Source: Streptosporangium sp. NBC_01755 (GTDB lineage: Bacteria; Actinomycetota; Actinomycetes; Streptosporangiales; Streptosporangiaceae). Taken from it: a stretch of 64,000 bases of DNA. The stretch is taken from the NCBI RefSeq assembly GCF_035917995.1, contig NZ_CP109131.1, positions 5,456,001-5,520,000 on the forward strand, read 5' to 3'. Each line of letters opens with the position of its first letter. Within the stretch, counting starts at the first letter, position 1. The notes beneath the pieces are model-generated. The model saw only the letters and a program-made list of their open reading frames with translations, had not been told where the DNA came from and did no database searches. A program made the translations under genes and the position numbers. Shown here in pieces: positions 47,671-56,457 of this stretch.

Positions 47671-47794
47671 CTAATCCCGAGGGCGGCTGAAAGCGTTCGG
47701 CGCCGAAGACGGCTGACGGTGCACGACGCCGAGGGCGCCCGACTGTCAGCCGATGGTCGGTGAGCTGTCAGCGCTCTCCCCGAAGTTCGTGACC

Positions 47795-48111
47795 ATGCAG
47801 AACAGCACGGTCCTCATCTCCGGTGCGAGCATCGCCGGACCCGCGCTCGCCTACTGGCTGAGCCGCTCCGGCCACACCGTCACCGTCGTCGAGAAGGCGC
47901 CCGTGCTCCGTCCCGGCGGCCAGGGACTTCAAGGGCGAGACCCACCGCGTCGTGCTGGAGCGGATGGGAATCCTCCGGGAGGTGCGGCGGTGCCAGACCG
48001 GCGGGATCGACCAGACCATCGTCGACGCGGACGGCAGGCGGCTGGCGGTCATGCCCGGCGAGTTCACCGGCGGCGACATCGAGATCCTCCGTGGTGACCT
48101 CGCCGCCCTGC
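47795..48111 (+). pseudogene. FAD-dependent monooxygenase N-terminus, frameshifted and truncated
   Basis: MQNSTVLISGASIAGPALAY and VTVVEKAPVLRPGGQ give the FAD-binding Rossmann start; near 47925 a small deletion shifts the frame and homology continues as THRVVLERMGILREVRR, DADGRRLAVMPGEFTGGDIE and LRGDLAALL in another frame. It ends abruptly at about 48111, where reverse-strand sequence of a different gene begins. Only ~105 of roughly 400 residues remain. Confidence 0.8.
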
Positions 48112-48159
48112 TCGGCCGTGGGAAACATCGGTACAGCCGTTGGTGCTGAGAACGATCAT

Positions 48160-48880
48160 TGTCCGGCTGTAGCCGGAAGGGCCCCGTTCTCCGTTCTGGC
48201 CCATGAGGACGAGGAAAAGGCTCTTCAGAGCAGCCAACCCTCCGGCGCGCCGGATCGTCGCCCCGTCCGCATGCGCGTACGCGTCGAAGAATCGTGAGGC
48301 CGTGCCCGGGGGAAGGAGCACCCACGCGGTGGCGAGGTCCCACGCCGGATCGTCGGCGAACATGTCACCGAAATCGATCACGCCCGAGAGTGTGCCGTCC
48401 GAGACGACGACATCCGCGGGATGGAGGTCACCGTGCAGCCACACTGGCGGGCCCTCCCACTCGGGGGCTGCAACGGCAGCGTCCCAGACGGCCCGGACAC
48501 CGGCGGCGATGCCGCCGAGGGCAACGGCTTGCAAGAACGTGTTGAAGCTGTCCGTGCAGTTCTTGGGGTGAGCAGCGCGGTCCGAACTGGTCGGCGCTTC
48601 GGCGGGCGCCTCCACATGGAGCGCCCTGAGGAAGCCCGCCAGAGTGTCGGCCGCGTGGGTCGCCGCGGCTGATCGAGGTGCAGTCGAGTGGCTCGCCGGG
48701 AACCCACGTCATGATGGTCCAAGGCCTCGGGAAGCGCGTCGAAGGTTCACCGATCCGCACAGGGATCGGGACTGGGAGCGGAAGGCGCTGGGGCTGGCGG
48801 GAGCAGGTGCTGCCGGAGTTGGTCTGCCGATCCGCGAAGCCGATGCAGGAGCTCCGGCTGAGCCCGACCACGCGGTCCCA
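48160..48880 (-). pseudogene. Aminoglycoside phosphotransferase-like (APH) gene, frameshifted
   Basis: The C-terminal part is open (WLHGDLHPADVVVSDGTLSG, VIDFGDMFADDPAWDLATAW, ALKSLFLVLMGQNG) and carries the catalytic HGDLHP loop and the DFG-like IDFGD. The upstream part lies in another frame (LPLPVPIPVRIGEPSTRFPR, MTWVPGEPLDCTSISR), and the N-terminal lobe decays toward 48880. At least one frameshift and a replaced C-terminus make it inactive. It is tail-to-tail with the FAD-monooxygenase remnant. 48881-49038 has no gene. Confidence 0.75.
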
Positions 48881-49038
48881 GTTCCGGTAAATACGTTGCG
48901 GGGTCCGGAACCGGCGGGCATGCTGGGTCGATCGAGCGGCGGCGAACGCTGCCTGGACTAAGGAGGGCTGACGGATGGCCATCACTGCGCTGCGGCACGT
49001 CCGCATCAGTCCCACCTCTTTGTTCAGGAGCACACCCG

Positions 49039-49959
49039 TTGTCTTCCGAGTACGAACTCTCTGATACCTACTTCGACCTCGACTCCCGCCGGTCCGAATT
49101 CACCGGTGACGAGTCCCAGCCAGATCCGGCCGCAGCCTTCGTCTTCAAGTTCCATTCGGTCGATGAGGAGCTGGGCCCGGATCAGCGGTGGTCCACCTGG
49201 CTGGACGTCGAGCGCGGCTCTCGCGGCCCGGAACCACGACCCTCGTGGGTCGTCACGGAACAGGCTGCGATCGATACTGAGCTCGGCGTCCTCAAAACCG
49301 GTAAGGAAGCCGACGTCTTCCTGCTCGAACGGGCCGTCGAAGCCATCGGCGACACCCCGGCGAAGTCCTCGCTGCTGGCTGCGAAACGGTACCGCACCGA
49401 GGAGCACCGGTCCTTCCACCGCAGTACGTCGTACGTTGAAGGCCGCCGTACCCGCAACAGCCGCGACAGCCGGGCGATGGCGAAGAAGACCTCGCACGGC
49501 CGCAGTGTCGCGGCCGGTCAGTGGGCATACGCCGAATGGGACGCCCTCAACCGGTTGTGGAAGGCCGGCGTCCCGGTGCCGTATCCCTTGCAGGTGGACG
49601 GCACCGAGCTGCTGATGGAGTTCATCGACGACGGCGAGGGCGGTGCCGCGCCCCGGCTCGCCCAGGTCCGGCCGTCGAAGGAGCTGCTCGGCGTGTACTT
49701 CGAGCAGCTCCGCAACGGCATGCGTGAACTGGCCCGCGCGGGGCTCGCGCACGGCGACCTTTCGCAGTACAACGTCCTCGCGCAGGCCGAGCGGATCGTG
49801 ATGATCGACCTGCCCCAGGTCGTCGACATCGTCGGCAACCCGAAGGGCATGGACTTCCTGATGCGCGACTGCCACAACATGGCCACGTGGTTCACGAACC
49901 GCGGGCTTGAGATCGACGAACAGGAGCTGTTCGCCGACCTGCTCGCGATGGTGTTCTGA
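49039..49959 (+). CDS. RIO-type serine/threonine kinase
   Basis: A 306-residue RIO-family kinase. The flexible nucleotide loop LKTGKEADVFLLERA, the lysine in LAAKRYRTEEHRSFHR, the catalytic HGDLSQYNVL and metal-binding MIDLPQVVDI are intact. Bacterial RIO kinases have no settled role. TTG 49039 has AGGAG at 49026-49030. It is intact amid decayed genes and directly abuts a transposase remnant; whether it is cargo of the Tn3-type element or a native gene is unclear. Confidence 0.88.
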   Translation: MSSEYELSDTYFDLDSRRSEFTGDESQPDPAAAFVFKFHSVDEELGPDQRWSTWLDVERGSRGPEPRPSWVVTEQAAIDTELGVLKTGKEADVFLLERAVEAIGDTPAKSSLLAAKRYRTEEHRSFHRSTSYVEGRRTRNSRDSRAMAKKTSHGRSVAAGQWAYAEWDALNRLWKAGVPVPYPLQVDGTELLMEFIDDGEGGAAPRLAQVRPSKELLGVYFEQLRNGMRELARAGLAHGDLSQYNVLAQAERIVMIDLPQVVDIVGNPKGMDFLMRDCHNMATWFTNRGLEIDEQELFADLLAMVF

Positions 49960-49964
49960 TCGCC

Positions 49965-50141
49965 TTCTGCAGAACGCGGTCCCTGTTCACGCGGTTGCGG
50001 GCCAGGTCCTCCAACACCCCGTACGTCCCCGTCTCCACCCCGGGCATCGACGCGCGCCAGAACCGCTGGTCGTCAAGGTCGCGGAAGCGCGGGGAGAAGT
50101 TGTAGCCCAGGATCTTGAACAGGCCGAACACCATGTCGGAG
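49965..50141 (-). pseudogene. Tn3-family transposase remnant, segment C
   Basis: The minus strand reads SDMVFGLFKILGYNFSPRFR, DLDDQRFWRASMPGVE, TYGVLEDLARNRVNRDRV, matching the catalytic region after the second Asp of Tn3 transposases. Its 5' edge (50141) joins perfectly in frame to segment B (ending 53672) if 50142-53671 is removed. It decays into the RIO kinase 3' flank. The C-terminal part of the transposase is missing. Confidence 0.85.
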
Positions 50142-50174
50142 TTTATATGGACACTGTCAAGGGCTGTCGCCTGC

Positions 50175-52415
50175 TCATGCCGACCGATCGCCATCACTTC
50201 GGTGCCCGCCTGCCAGGCTGGGGGCGATCGCCGCGCAACGCCTCCTTCGTCGGCGCTGCGCATCGGGCACGCGGTGGGCTGTGCAATGGACTGAGCGGCT
50301 CGCCCAGTCCGTCGACGTGCATGATGACCTTCCTGAAGAGTTGCTGTCACCCGGATCGGTGGGCTCGCCGAGGTCGGTGAGCAGGCCGGTGAGACGGCGG
50401 GCCACGGCGGTGTGCCGTTCGATCTCGCGGGTCCAACCGCGTTCGTTGGCGTCCTGGACGAGTTGCTGCTCGACCTCCAACCGGGCTCGCAGGCGCGGGG
50501 CGTAGTCGGGAGTGGTGACGAACTTGGCGCAGGTCAGATAGAGGTCGCACTCGCAGGGGCCTTCGGCGGGTAGGCGCAGGCAGTGGCCGAGTTCGAGTTC
50601 GGTCTTGAGGAAGTTGCTCTTCAGCCAGTCAACGGCCTCAGCCGGCAGCGTCCCGGACTTCAGCTCCTCAGCGGCAGGGCCCGCAATGACGGCGCCGGGT
50701 TCGAGGACGGACTTGTAGTCACGCAGCACTTCGCGATCGCTGACCTGGGCATAGACCAATGCCATAGAGACCGAGGAGTGGCCAAGGAGCTTCATGATGG
50801 TGTGCAACTTGGCGCCGCGTTCGGCGAGCTGGGTTCCGACGGTGTGCCGGAATCTGTGCGCCGAGACGGTGCCGCGCTGTTTGCCGTTCCAGCCACCCGG
50901 GCCGACCAGCCCGACGGCCTTGCTTGCCTTCTGCAGCGGATCCTCGAACAGGTAGGTGCTGGAGATGAGCTTGCCGTGGCGGACGAACAGGTAGCGGATC
51001 TGCTCGCCGGTGCGCTCGTCGGTGAGCGGGCGGTCGCGTCCTTGTTTACGAAGGTCGATGACCTTCTGGAGCGCGCCGGCGGCGTCCTGGTGGAGCGGCA
51101 CCATCCGTTCCTTATAAGTCTTGCGGGCAGGGAGACGCAGCCGAGGCGTCCCGTCGGGGTAGCGGTCCAGGCAGTCGATGGGGAGCCGACGTATCTCATC
51201 CCGGCGAGCCCCGGACCAGCGGACCGCCAACAGCGCGGCGCGCTGGAACGGGCAGGTGAGCTCGTCGATGACCGGCATCAGCTGATCGAGCTCGTGGCCG
51301 GGGATGAATCGCGGTACCCGCTGCGGCGCTTTGGGAGCGTCACCAACGCTGATGAGGGCGTAGCCTGGGACGTCGTCGTACTCCCAGGCAGCGGTCTCCC
51401 GGAACAGCTGGGACAGCCCCGAGACGCGCTGCTTGCGGGAGATCACGCCCAGCGGCTTGCCGGTCACCTTCGACGGCGAGTCGGCCAGATACTCGATCCA
51501 CTCCAGGCAGTGGTCCCTGGTCACCTCCGTCCAGGAGATGATGCCGGGGTGGCGCTCAGTGAGCCAGTCGCCGAAGTTGCGGATCGCCAGCTCCAGCTGC
51601 TCGGTCGTCGAGGGGGCATCGGTCAGCCGCCGCGCGGCCAGCCACCTCTGGGCGACCGCCTGCATCCGGGGCGGTAGTGCCAGCGGCGGCTTGCGGTCGG
51701 GCATCTTCTTGCGTGGCCGGGTGGGGACCTGGCCGCGGTGGAAGAGCACGACGTGGAGCTGATGCAGGTGGGTGACCCACATTTTCTGGGCGTTGTCGCG
51801 GTATTTCTGCGCCGAGGGATAGAAGAAGCGCAGGTCGTCGCGTTCGCTAAACAGGCGGACGGCTTCCAGCGCCTCGTTAATGTGCTCCTCGGTGATCCCG
51901 TCGGCGTGCAGGATGCCCGTGCGCAACGCGATGCGGGCGACGGTCCAGGTCATCGCCTGCCGCGCTGATTCGCGGTGGAAACCGAGCGTGACGGCTTCCT
52001 CGACCAGGGCCTCGACGCCCATGTCGATGCCCAGCGCCGCGGCGGTGTCGACGACGCGCAGCTGGCCGGCTGCGAGGGTAAAGGGGTAGTCGAGCGTGGT
52101 GTAGCCGTGCAGTGCGAGGTAGATCAGGTATCGGCGGGCGCGGAACGACAGTGGGCAGGACGGCTGATGGCTCGGTTCCCCAGGCAGGCGGCCGACCCGT
52201 TCCACCAACGGTTCGTCGAACCAGTCGGCCAACGTCGGCCACCTGTTGGTGAAGGCCCGATAGAAGCGCAGCCTCGCCCTCAGATACTGCGGGTGCAGGC
52301 CATGATCGTGTAGATGATCGACATAGTGCGCCACCGGACAGTGCGTTGGGCTGGGGCGCTCGACCTTCGGCGCGGACGCTGCCAGAGCGGCGGCCGACAC
52401 GTGACCGGCGCTCAC
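50175..52415 (-). CDS. Large tyrosine recombinase (Tn554 TnpB-like)
   Basis: About 746 residues. A long N-terminal region (residues 1-330) precedes a core-binding domain and the catalytic domain: first Arg in WSGARRDEIRRL, HxxR in SAHRFRHTVGTQL, and LGHSSVSMALVYAQVSD with the nucleophile Tyr. A cysteine cluster (HCLRLPAEGPCECDLYLTCA) follows, as in TnpB-like proteins. GTG 52415 overlaps the upstream recombinase stop by 4 nt. The last ~55 residues are Arg/Ser-rich and run almost to the element end, so the native C-terminus may be shorter. Confidence 0.82.
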   Translation of the reverse strand: MSAGHVSAAALAASAPKVERPSPTHCPVAHYVDHLHDHGLHPQYLRARLRFYRAFTNRWPTLADWFDEPLVERVGRLPGEPSHQPSCPLSFRARRYLIYLALHGYTTLDYPFTLAAGQLRVVDTAAALGIDMGVEALVEEAVTLGFHRESARQAMTWTVARIALRTGILHADGITEEHINEALEAVRLFSERDDLRFFYPSAQKYRDNAQKMWVTHLHQLHVVLFHRGQVPTRPRKKMPDRKPPLALPPRMQAVAQRWLAARRLTDAPSTTEQLELAIRNFGDWLTERHPGIISWTEVTRDHCLEWIEYLADSPSKVTGKPLGVISRKQRVSGLSQLFRETAAWEYDDVPGYALISVGDAPKAPQRVPRFIPGHELDQLMPVIDELTCPFQRAALLAVRWSGARRDEIRRLPIDCLDRYPDGTPRLRLPARKTYKERMVPLHQDAAGALQKVIDLRKQGRDRPLTDERTGEQIRYLFVRHGKLISSTYLFEDPLQKASKAVGLVGPGGWNGKQRGTVSAHRFRHTVGTQLAERGAKLHTIMKLLGHSSVSMALVYAQVSDREVLRDYKSVLEPGAVIAGPAAEELKSGTLPAEAVDWLKSNFLKTELELGHCLRLPAEGPCECDLYLTCAKFVTTPDYAPRLRARLEVEQQLVQDANERGWTREIERHTAVARRLTGLLTDLGEPTDPGDSNSSGRSSCTSTDWASRSVHCTAHRVPDAQRRRRRRCAAIAPSLAGGHRSDGDRSA

Positions 52416-53575
52416 CGTGTCTCGCCCACGCCCAGGCCGGACTCGCCCTGGCCGAGGGCGCGGTTGTAGTCGGCGACCACCTCGGGGTCGGAGACCCGGG
52501 TATAGATCCGCAGCGACTCCGGCGAGGCGTGGCCAAGCCTTTTTTGCAAGGTCAGCTCCCGCATCCCGTCTTCCCACATGCGCGTGGCGTGTGTATGGCG
52601 GCAGGCGTGCGGGGTCACCCACGGCTGGCGGATCCCAGCCTTGGCGGCCGCTCGGGAGAACATCCGCACCAGCCCGTCATAGCTGAGCGCCTCCAGCCTC
52701 CGCATCCCGCCCCCGCCGATGAGGAACACCAGCGGGCTGTCAGAGTCGGCGGGACGCTCCTGCATCACATAGGCGCTCAGCATCGCCAGCGTCTCTGGTT
52801 CGTGCAGGTCGACCACCCGCTCGAACCGGGACTTGGAACGGGCGCCCTTGGGATGGTCGGTCCTGTGGCGTACGATCACGCGCCGACGGCCGTAGGCGAT
52901 GTCCTCCAGGTGCAGGCTCAAAACTTCCCCAGGACGCAGGCCGCCTTGGAGCATCAGCAGCACGATGCCCCGGTCACGCAGCCGCTTGAGCTGCGCTAAC
53001 AGCGCTTTGACCTGGTCCTCGTCCAGCGGCCGCGGGATCCGCTGCACGGTTTTGACGCGCACGCTGCGGCGGATCGGCTTCTGTCGACTGGCCCGGCCCA
53101 TGAACGGGCGGTGTCGTTCCGAGACCCGCTGCAGAGCCGGGTCGGGCCGCTTCTCAATCGGGTTCGCCCGGTCGAACTGCCCGGCCATGATGACGTACTC
53201 ATAGAAGGAGGAGATGGCGGCCAGGACGCGGTTCACGGTGGTCGGCGCCAATTTCGTGCCCGGCCCGTCCTCATCGACGGTGGCGACGGTCAACGTCATC
53301 CGCTGCCGAGGCCTGCGTGAAGGGACGGACCGCAAGTGCTCCAGCAACCGCAGCGCCTGCGGAGCGGCGAACTCTTGCCAGGTCAGGCCCTCGCGGTCGA
53401 AGAAGCACCACAGGTGCCGAAGGTCGTGGGCGTAGGCGACGAGTGTGTTGGGCGAGTAGTCCCGGGCCGCCAGCGACCGCAGGAAGCTCGAGACGATCTC
53501 GACTGGCTCACCAGCCTCGTCGAGCAGTTCGACCCGGACTGTCCCGTTCTCCAAACGCTGCTTCCGGACCCGCAT
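52412..53575 (-). CDS. Small tyrosine recombinase (Tn554 TnpA-like)
   Basis: A 387-residue recombinase. ATG 53575 has GGAGGTG just upstream, ruling out the longer open frame. The SAM-like core-binding domain (ARDYSPNTLVAYAHDLRHLW) is followed by the catalytic domain: Arg in QGGLRPGEVLSL, HxxR in HACRHTHATRM, and GHASPESLRIYTRVSD with the Tyr. All four key positions are present. It is coupled to the large recombinase by a GTGA overlap, so the two probably act together as a hetero-oligomeric integrase. Confidence 0.9.
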   Translation of the reverse strand: MRVRKQRLENGTVRVELLDEAGEPVEIVSSFLRSLAARDYSPNTLVAYAHDLRHLWCFFDREGLTWQEFAAPQALRLLEHLRSVPSRRPRQRMTLTVATVDEDGPGTKLAPTTVNRVLAAISSFYEYVIMAGQFDRANPIEKRPDPALQRVSERHRPFMGRASRQKPIRRSVRVKTVQRIPRPLDEDQVKALLAQLKRLRDRGIVLLMLQGGLRPGEVLSLHLEDIAYGRRRVIVRHRTDHPKGARSKSRFERVVDLHEPETLAMLSAYVMQERPADSDSPLVFLIGGGGMRRLEALSYDGLVRMFSRAAAKAGIRQPWVTPHACRHTHATRMWEDGMRELTLQKRLGHASPESLRIYTRVSDPEVVADYNRALGQGESGLGVGETR

Positions 53576-53671
53576 CGACACCTCCAGGGATGAGGTCCCA
53601 CACGGCTGGCGAACTGGCTGAATCCAGTTACTAGTTGGGCTTGTGGGACGAGAGGTGTCCATGTAACAACA

Positions 53672-53805
53672 TAGGAGGCGTTGTCGGTGGCCACCATCTC
53701 CGGCTTCACCCCGCCGTCCAGGTTCAGCAGTGCGTCCAGGATGTGCAGGGAGTCGCGCGGGGTGCCGGGCACGACCATCTGCCCGATGCCCGCGACCTGG
53801 TCGTT
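53672..53805 (-). pseudogene. Tn3-family transposase remnant, segment B
   Basis: Forty-five codons reading NDQVAGIGQMVVPGTPRDSL, HILDALLNLDGGVKPEMVAT and DNASY, the stretch with the second catalytic Asp (TDNASY). It is flanked on both sides by recombinase elements and joins in phase to segments A (58272 and up) and C (50141 and down) when they are removed. Confidence 0.88.
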
Positions 53806-53821
53806 TACTGGGGACGTGCAC

Positions 53822-56140
53822 TTATTCAGAGGGTGCGGTATTCGTCGTGTCCTGGTCGCGGGCGGCAAGGTAGTCGGTCCAGTCGCGTCTGGCGATGTTG
53901 GCCCATCGAACTGCGGTGTTGATGTGGAGGCCGAGGAGATCGGCCAGAATCGGGGGCGGAACATCCTCCAGGAGCGCGATGAGGGCCGCGTTGCGGGCCG
54001 GCCGAGCGTCGATCCCGTGGTCGAGGAGCTTGCGGCTGAACCCAGACGGGGCGGCTGGGCGCCCTGGTAGCAGGCCGGGGAAGAGCCAACGCTGCCCGGG
54101 GCCGTCGGTCTTGATCCTGGCTTGTCGGCTCTGGCCTTCAGCGAGTTGGCTCAACAGCCTGGCCAGCTTGGGCGGGATCAGCAACGCAGGTGAGCCGACG
54201 TTGAGGTGCATCTGACCGTCATGCTCGTGCAGGTGCCCGGTGTGGATATGCCGGATGCGTGAGGTCGGAAGCCCGAAAAGCAGCACCAAAGCGCCGGCGG
54301 CCCGGACGTCCAGCGGCAGTGTGGCGTCGTTCAGCAAGAGGCTGAGCTGGTGCCAGCGCTCATCCTCGTCCAAGATCCGCGTTGGATCCTGGCGAGGGAT
54401 GGACGGGATGGTCATCTCCGGCAGGAGGTCGCGTTTGGCGGCCCAGCTTAGGAAGTAGCGGATGGAGTAGTTGCGCGTGCTGCCGTCCGCGAGCCACTGG
54501 TTGAGGCGGTCTTGGGTGAGGTCCCCGAGCGCGAGTCGGTGCTCGTCGAGCCAGGTCAGCAGTTCCAGGGCGACGCGGACCCGGGTGCGGACGTAGGTGC
54601 CCGCCATGGCGGGTCGTCCCCGGTGGGCGGCTCGGCGGCGGGCCCGTTTGAGCAGGAACCAGTGGACGAACGGTCGGATCAGGGCGGCGTGCTGGGTAGG
54701 CCGGTCGGCCAGGAGTTGATCCAGCCAGGCGGGGATCCGGTCGAGGTCTTCGTGGCGTTCGGGCAGCACGCCGGTGTGAACCAGAGTCTGCCGGACGTAG
54801 TGCTCGTAGCGGCTGGGCGGGAGTTCGTCTAAAAGGTCGTGACTAAGCGGCTTTCCGCTTGCGGCAAGTTCGCCCAGTAGGTGTGCGTTCGGGCTTCGCC
54901 GCAGCCAGCACAGGACACCGCGGGGGTCGTTTGCGGCGGCCAGCGCGTCCTGCAGCGGACGGAGTTGGCAGGAGACCTGGCCATCGGGTCCAGCGAGGTG
55001 TTCTTCGAGGCGGAGCAAGAGCACGCAGCGGGGGCAGCGGCCATCAGCGTAGAGGCGTCCGCCCTTGCCGCAGGCCAGGCAGGTGTAGATGCCGGGCATG
55101 CCGGCGCATGGGCCGCAGATGTTGTGACCGCTGTCGTCCCTTGCGATCAGAGGTTGCTGCTCGTGGCAGAGGTGGCACTCATCGGAGTGGTCGAGGATGC
55201 GGACATAGCAGGCGCCACAGACCGGTCCGCGGGGCCAGTGGGCGTGCACGGGGCGAACCTGGCTGCAAGCAGAGCACACACTGGTGGGCCGGGGCCGACA
55301 GGTGCGGCAGACGAGCCGCCCTTGAGAGTTCTTGGTGCAGGGGCGGACCTGCCCACAAGTTGAGCACGGGGTTGCGGCCGGGGTCGCGCAGTTCCAGCAG
55401 AGGTCAGGGCTGTTGGTAGTGGCTCGGCGGACAATCTGCTGGTGCCTGCCGCAGTTCCCGCAGGTCCGGCGAGGCTGGGCAAGGTGGCGGTAGCAGGTCG
55501 GGCAGAGCGCCCCGGCCGAGCCGAGGGAATGGGCGCGGCCGACGCGACCGCAGGCGGTGCAGGTATGCGCGGGCGGAGTCCAGCAGGCTTCACAGAGCGG
55601 CTTGCCATCCGAGCGCCGGGTGGCGGGCATCCGCGAACGTCCGCAGCCCGCGCAGTCCTCGGTGACCTGCGGATCCTTGCGGTAGCAGGAATAGCAGATG
55701 CCACCTTCGTCGCGCCGAGCGGAAATCCTGGCGGTGCGACCGCAGCGCCCGCACGGCTTCTTGTTCAGGGAGCTTCGTGCGGCGCATGCCTGGCAGATCC
55801 GGCCGCCCGGGCCGCTGCGGGGCAGCGTGATGCCGGTGCGTCGACATTCCGAGCAACCGGGCGAGGTGACACCGGTGTGTCCGGCGGCGAGCAGGGCCTG
55901 CGCGAGGCGCACGATCACGGCCGGGCAACGTGGATCGCCGGAGGTGAGCGCGTCCGGATGCGCGGCCAAGTGCTCGTCGAGCTCCCGCTGGGCGACGCCG
56001 CGTTCGGCCCGCGCCTGCAGCAGTGCGTCCGACGCGGCCTCCGCGTCCAGGTCAGGCAGGCGGGTGGTGAGCGCATTGATGATCCGGACGCGTCGTTCGT
56101 GGCGTTCTGCGACTCTGCGCTCGTCGCGGGTGCGGCTCAC
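53822..56140 (-). CDS. Nine-zinc-ribbon protein with recombinase-like C-terminus
   Basis: A 772-residue protein. Residues ~1-90 are helical and charged; residues ~95-370 contain 18 CxxC pairs (for example CSEC, CQAC, CGRC, CYSC), equal to nine zinc ribbons; the C-terminal half resembles a tyrosine-recombinase fold (YVRTRVRVALELLTWLDEHR, DVRAAGALVLLFGLPTSRIR, ARPARNAALIALLEDVPPPI, LGLHINTAVRWANIARRDWT). The expected catalytic Arg and Tyr are not evident; Trp occupies the region where Tyr is expected. GTG 56140 overlaps the HTH stop. Likely a DNA-binding accessory subunit of the element's integrase; inferred. Confidence 0.7.
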   Translation of the reverse strand: MSRTRDERRVAERHERRVRIINALTTRLPDLDAEAASDALLQARAERGVAQRELDEHLAAHPDALTSGDPRCPAVIVRLAQALLAAGHTGVTSPGCSECRRTGITLPRSGPGGRICQACAARSSLNKKPCGRCGRTARISARRDEGGICYSCYRKDPQVTEDCAGCGRSRMPATRRSDGKPLCEACWTPPAHTCTACGRVGRAHSLGSAGALCPTCYRHLAQPRRTCGNCGRHQQIVRRATTNSPDLCWNCATPAATPCSTCGQVRPCTKNSQGRLVCRTCRPRPTSVCSACSQVRPVHAHWPRGPVCGACYVRILDHSDECHLCHEQQPLIARDDSGHNICGPCAGMPGIYTCLACGKGGRLYADGRCPRCVLLLRLEEHLAGPDGQVSCQLRPLQDALAAANDPRGVLCWLRRSPNAHLLGELAASGKPLSHDLLDELPPSRYEHYVRQTLVHTGVLPERHEDLDRIPAWLDQLLADRPTQHAALIRPFVHWFLLKRARRRAAHRGRPAMAGTYVRTRVRVALELLTWLDEHRLALGDLTQDRLNQWLADGSTRNYSIRYFLSWAAKRDLLPEMTIPSIPRQDPTRILDEDERWHQLSLLLNDATLPLDVRAAGALVLLFGLPTSRIRHIHTGHLHEHDGQMHLNVGSPALLIPPKLARLLSQLAEGQSRQARIKTDGPGQRWLFPGLLPGRPAAPSGFSRKLLDHGIDARPARNAALIALLEDVPPPILADLLGLHINTAVRWANIARRDWTDYLAARDQDTTNTAPSE

Positions 56141-56457
56141 TGGCCCGGTCGACGGATCGTGGTCCGCCGAACCTGCGGCGCAGGACGGTCCGTGTCTCCG
56201 ACAGCCTTGCTGACCTGGGCATTGACCGTCTCGACTTCGATCAAGTCGTTCGGGGTGCATTGAAGGATGTCGCAGAGCGCAGCGAGGGTGTCCATCGACA
56301 GCCGCTGCGGGGGCTGGGTGACCAACCGGAAGACCTGCTCGCGGGAGAGATGGACGCCTCGTTCGGCGAGTAGCGGGACCATGTCCGTCGTCTGGAACAT
56401 GTCGCGGTCGGCCATGAGCTTGCGCAGGTTCCAGGTGATCCCCATTTTCTTGATCAT
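56137..56457 (-). CDS. Small XRE-type HTH protein of recombinase element 2
   Basis: A 106-residue protein with a Cro/CI-like HTH of the compact HTH_26 type (WNLRKLMADRDMFQTTDMVP, LAERGVHLSREQVFRLVTQP, LDTLAALCDILQCTPNDLIE region with MDTLAALCDILQCTP) and a short polar tail. It overlaps the recombinase gene stop (ATGA) and the zinc-ribbon gene start (GTGA), so the three are translated as a unit. It may regulate the operon or act as an excisionase-like factor. Confidence 0.82.
   Translation of the reverse strand: MIKKMGITWNLRKLMADRDMFQTTDMVPLLAERGVHLSREQVFRLVTQPPQRLSMDTLAALCDILQCTPNDLIEVETVNAQVSKAVGDTDRPAPQVRRTTIRRPGQ

Larger units (their letters stand above)
50142..53671 (-). mobile_element. 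Recombinase element 1: two tyrosine recombinases, 12-bp terminal inverted repeats
   Basis: A 3530-bp insert in the Tn3 transposase remnant. Its ends carry TTATATGGACAC (50143-50154) and, inverted, TTACATGGACAC (53655-53666), 11 of 12 identical. Removing it restores the codon TAC in TDNASY-SDMVFG. It encodes two overlapping recombinase genes, the small one first, an arrangement like tnpA-tnpB of Tn554-type elements; no tnpC or cargo gene is evident. No target duplication is needed to explain the junctions. Confidence 0.8.

Noticed and set aside
49039..49959. RIO kinase as antibiotic resistance or antiphage kinase
   Set aside because: The motifs support a RIO-type fold only; nothing in the sequence ties it to resistance or defence.
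50142..53671. A third gene (tnpC-like) or resistance cargo in element 1
   Set aside because: The only leftover sequence is the ~30-bp right end and ~95 bp upstream of the small recombinase; no additional convincing ORF.
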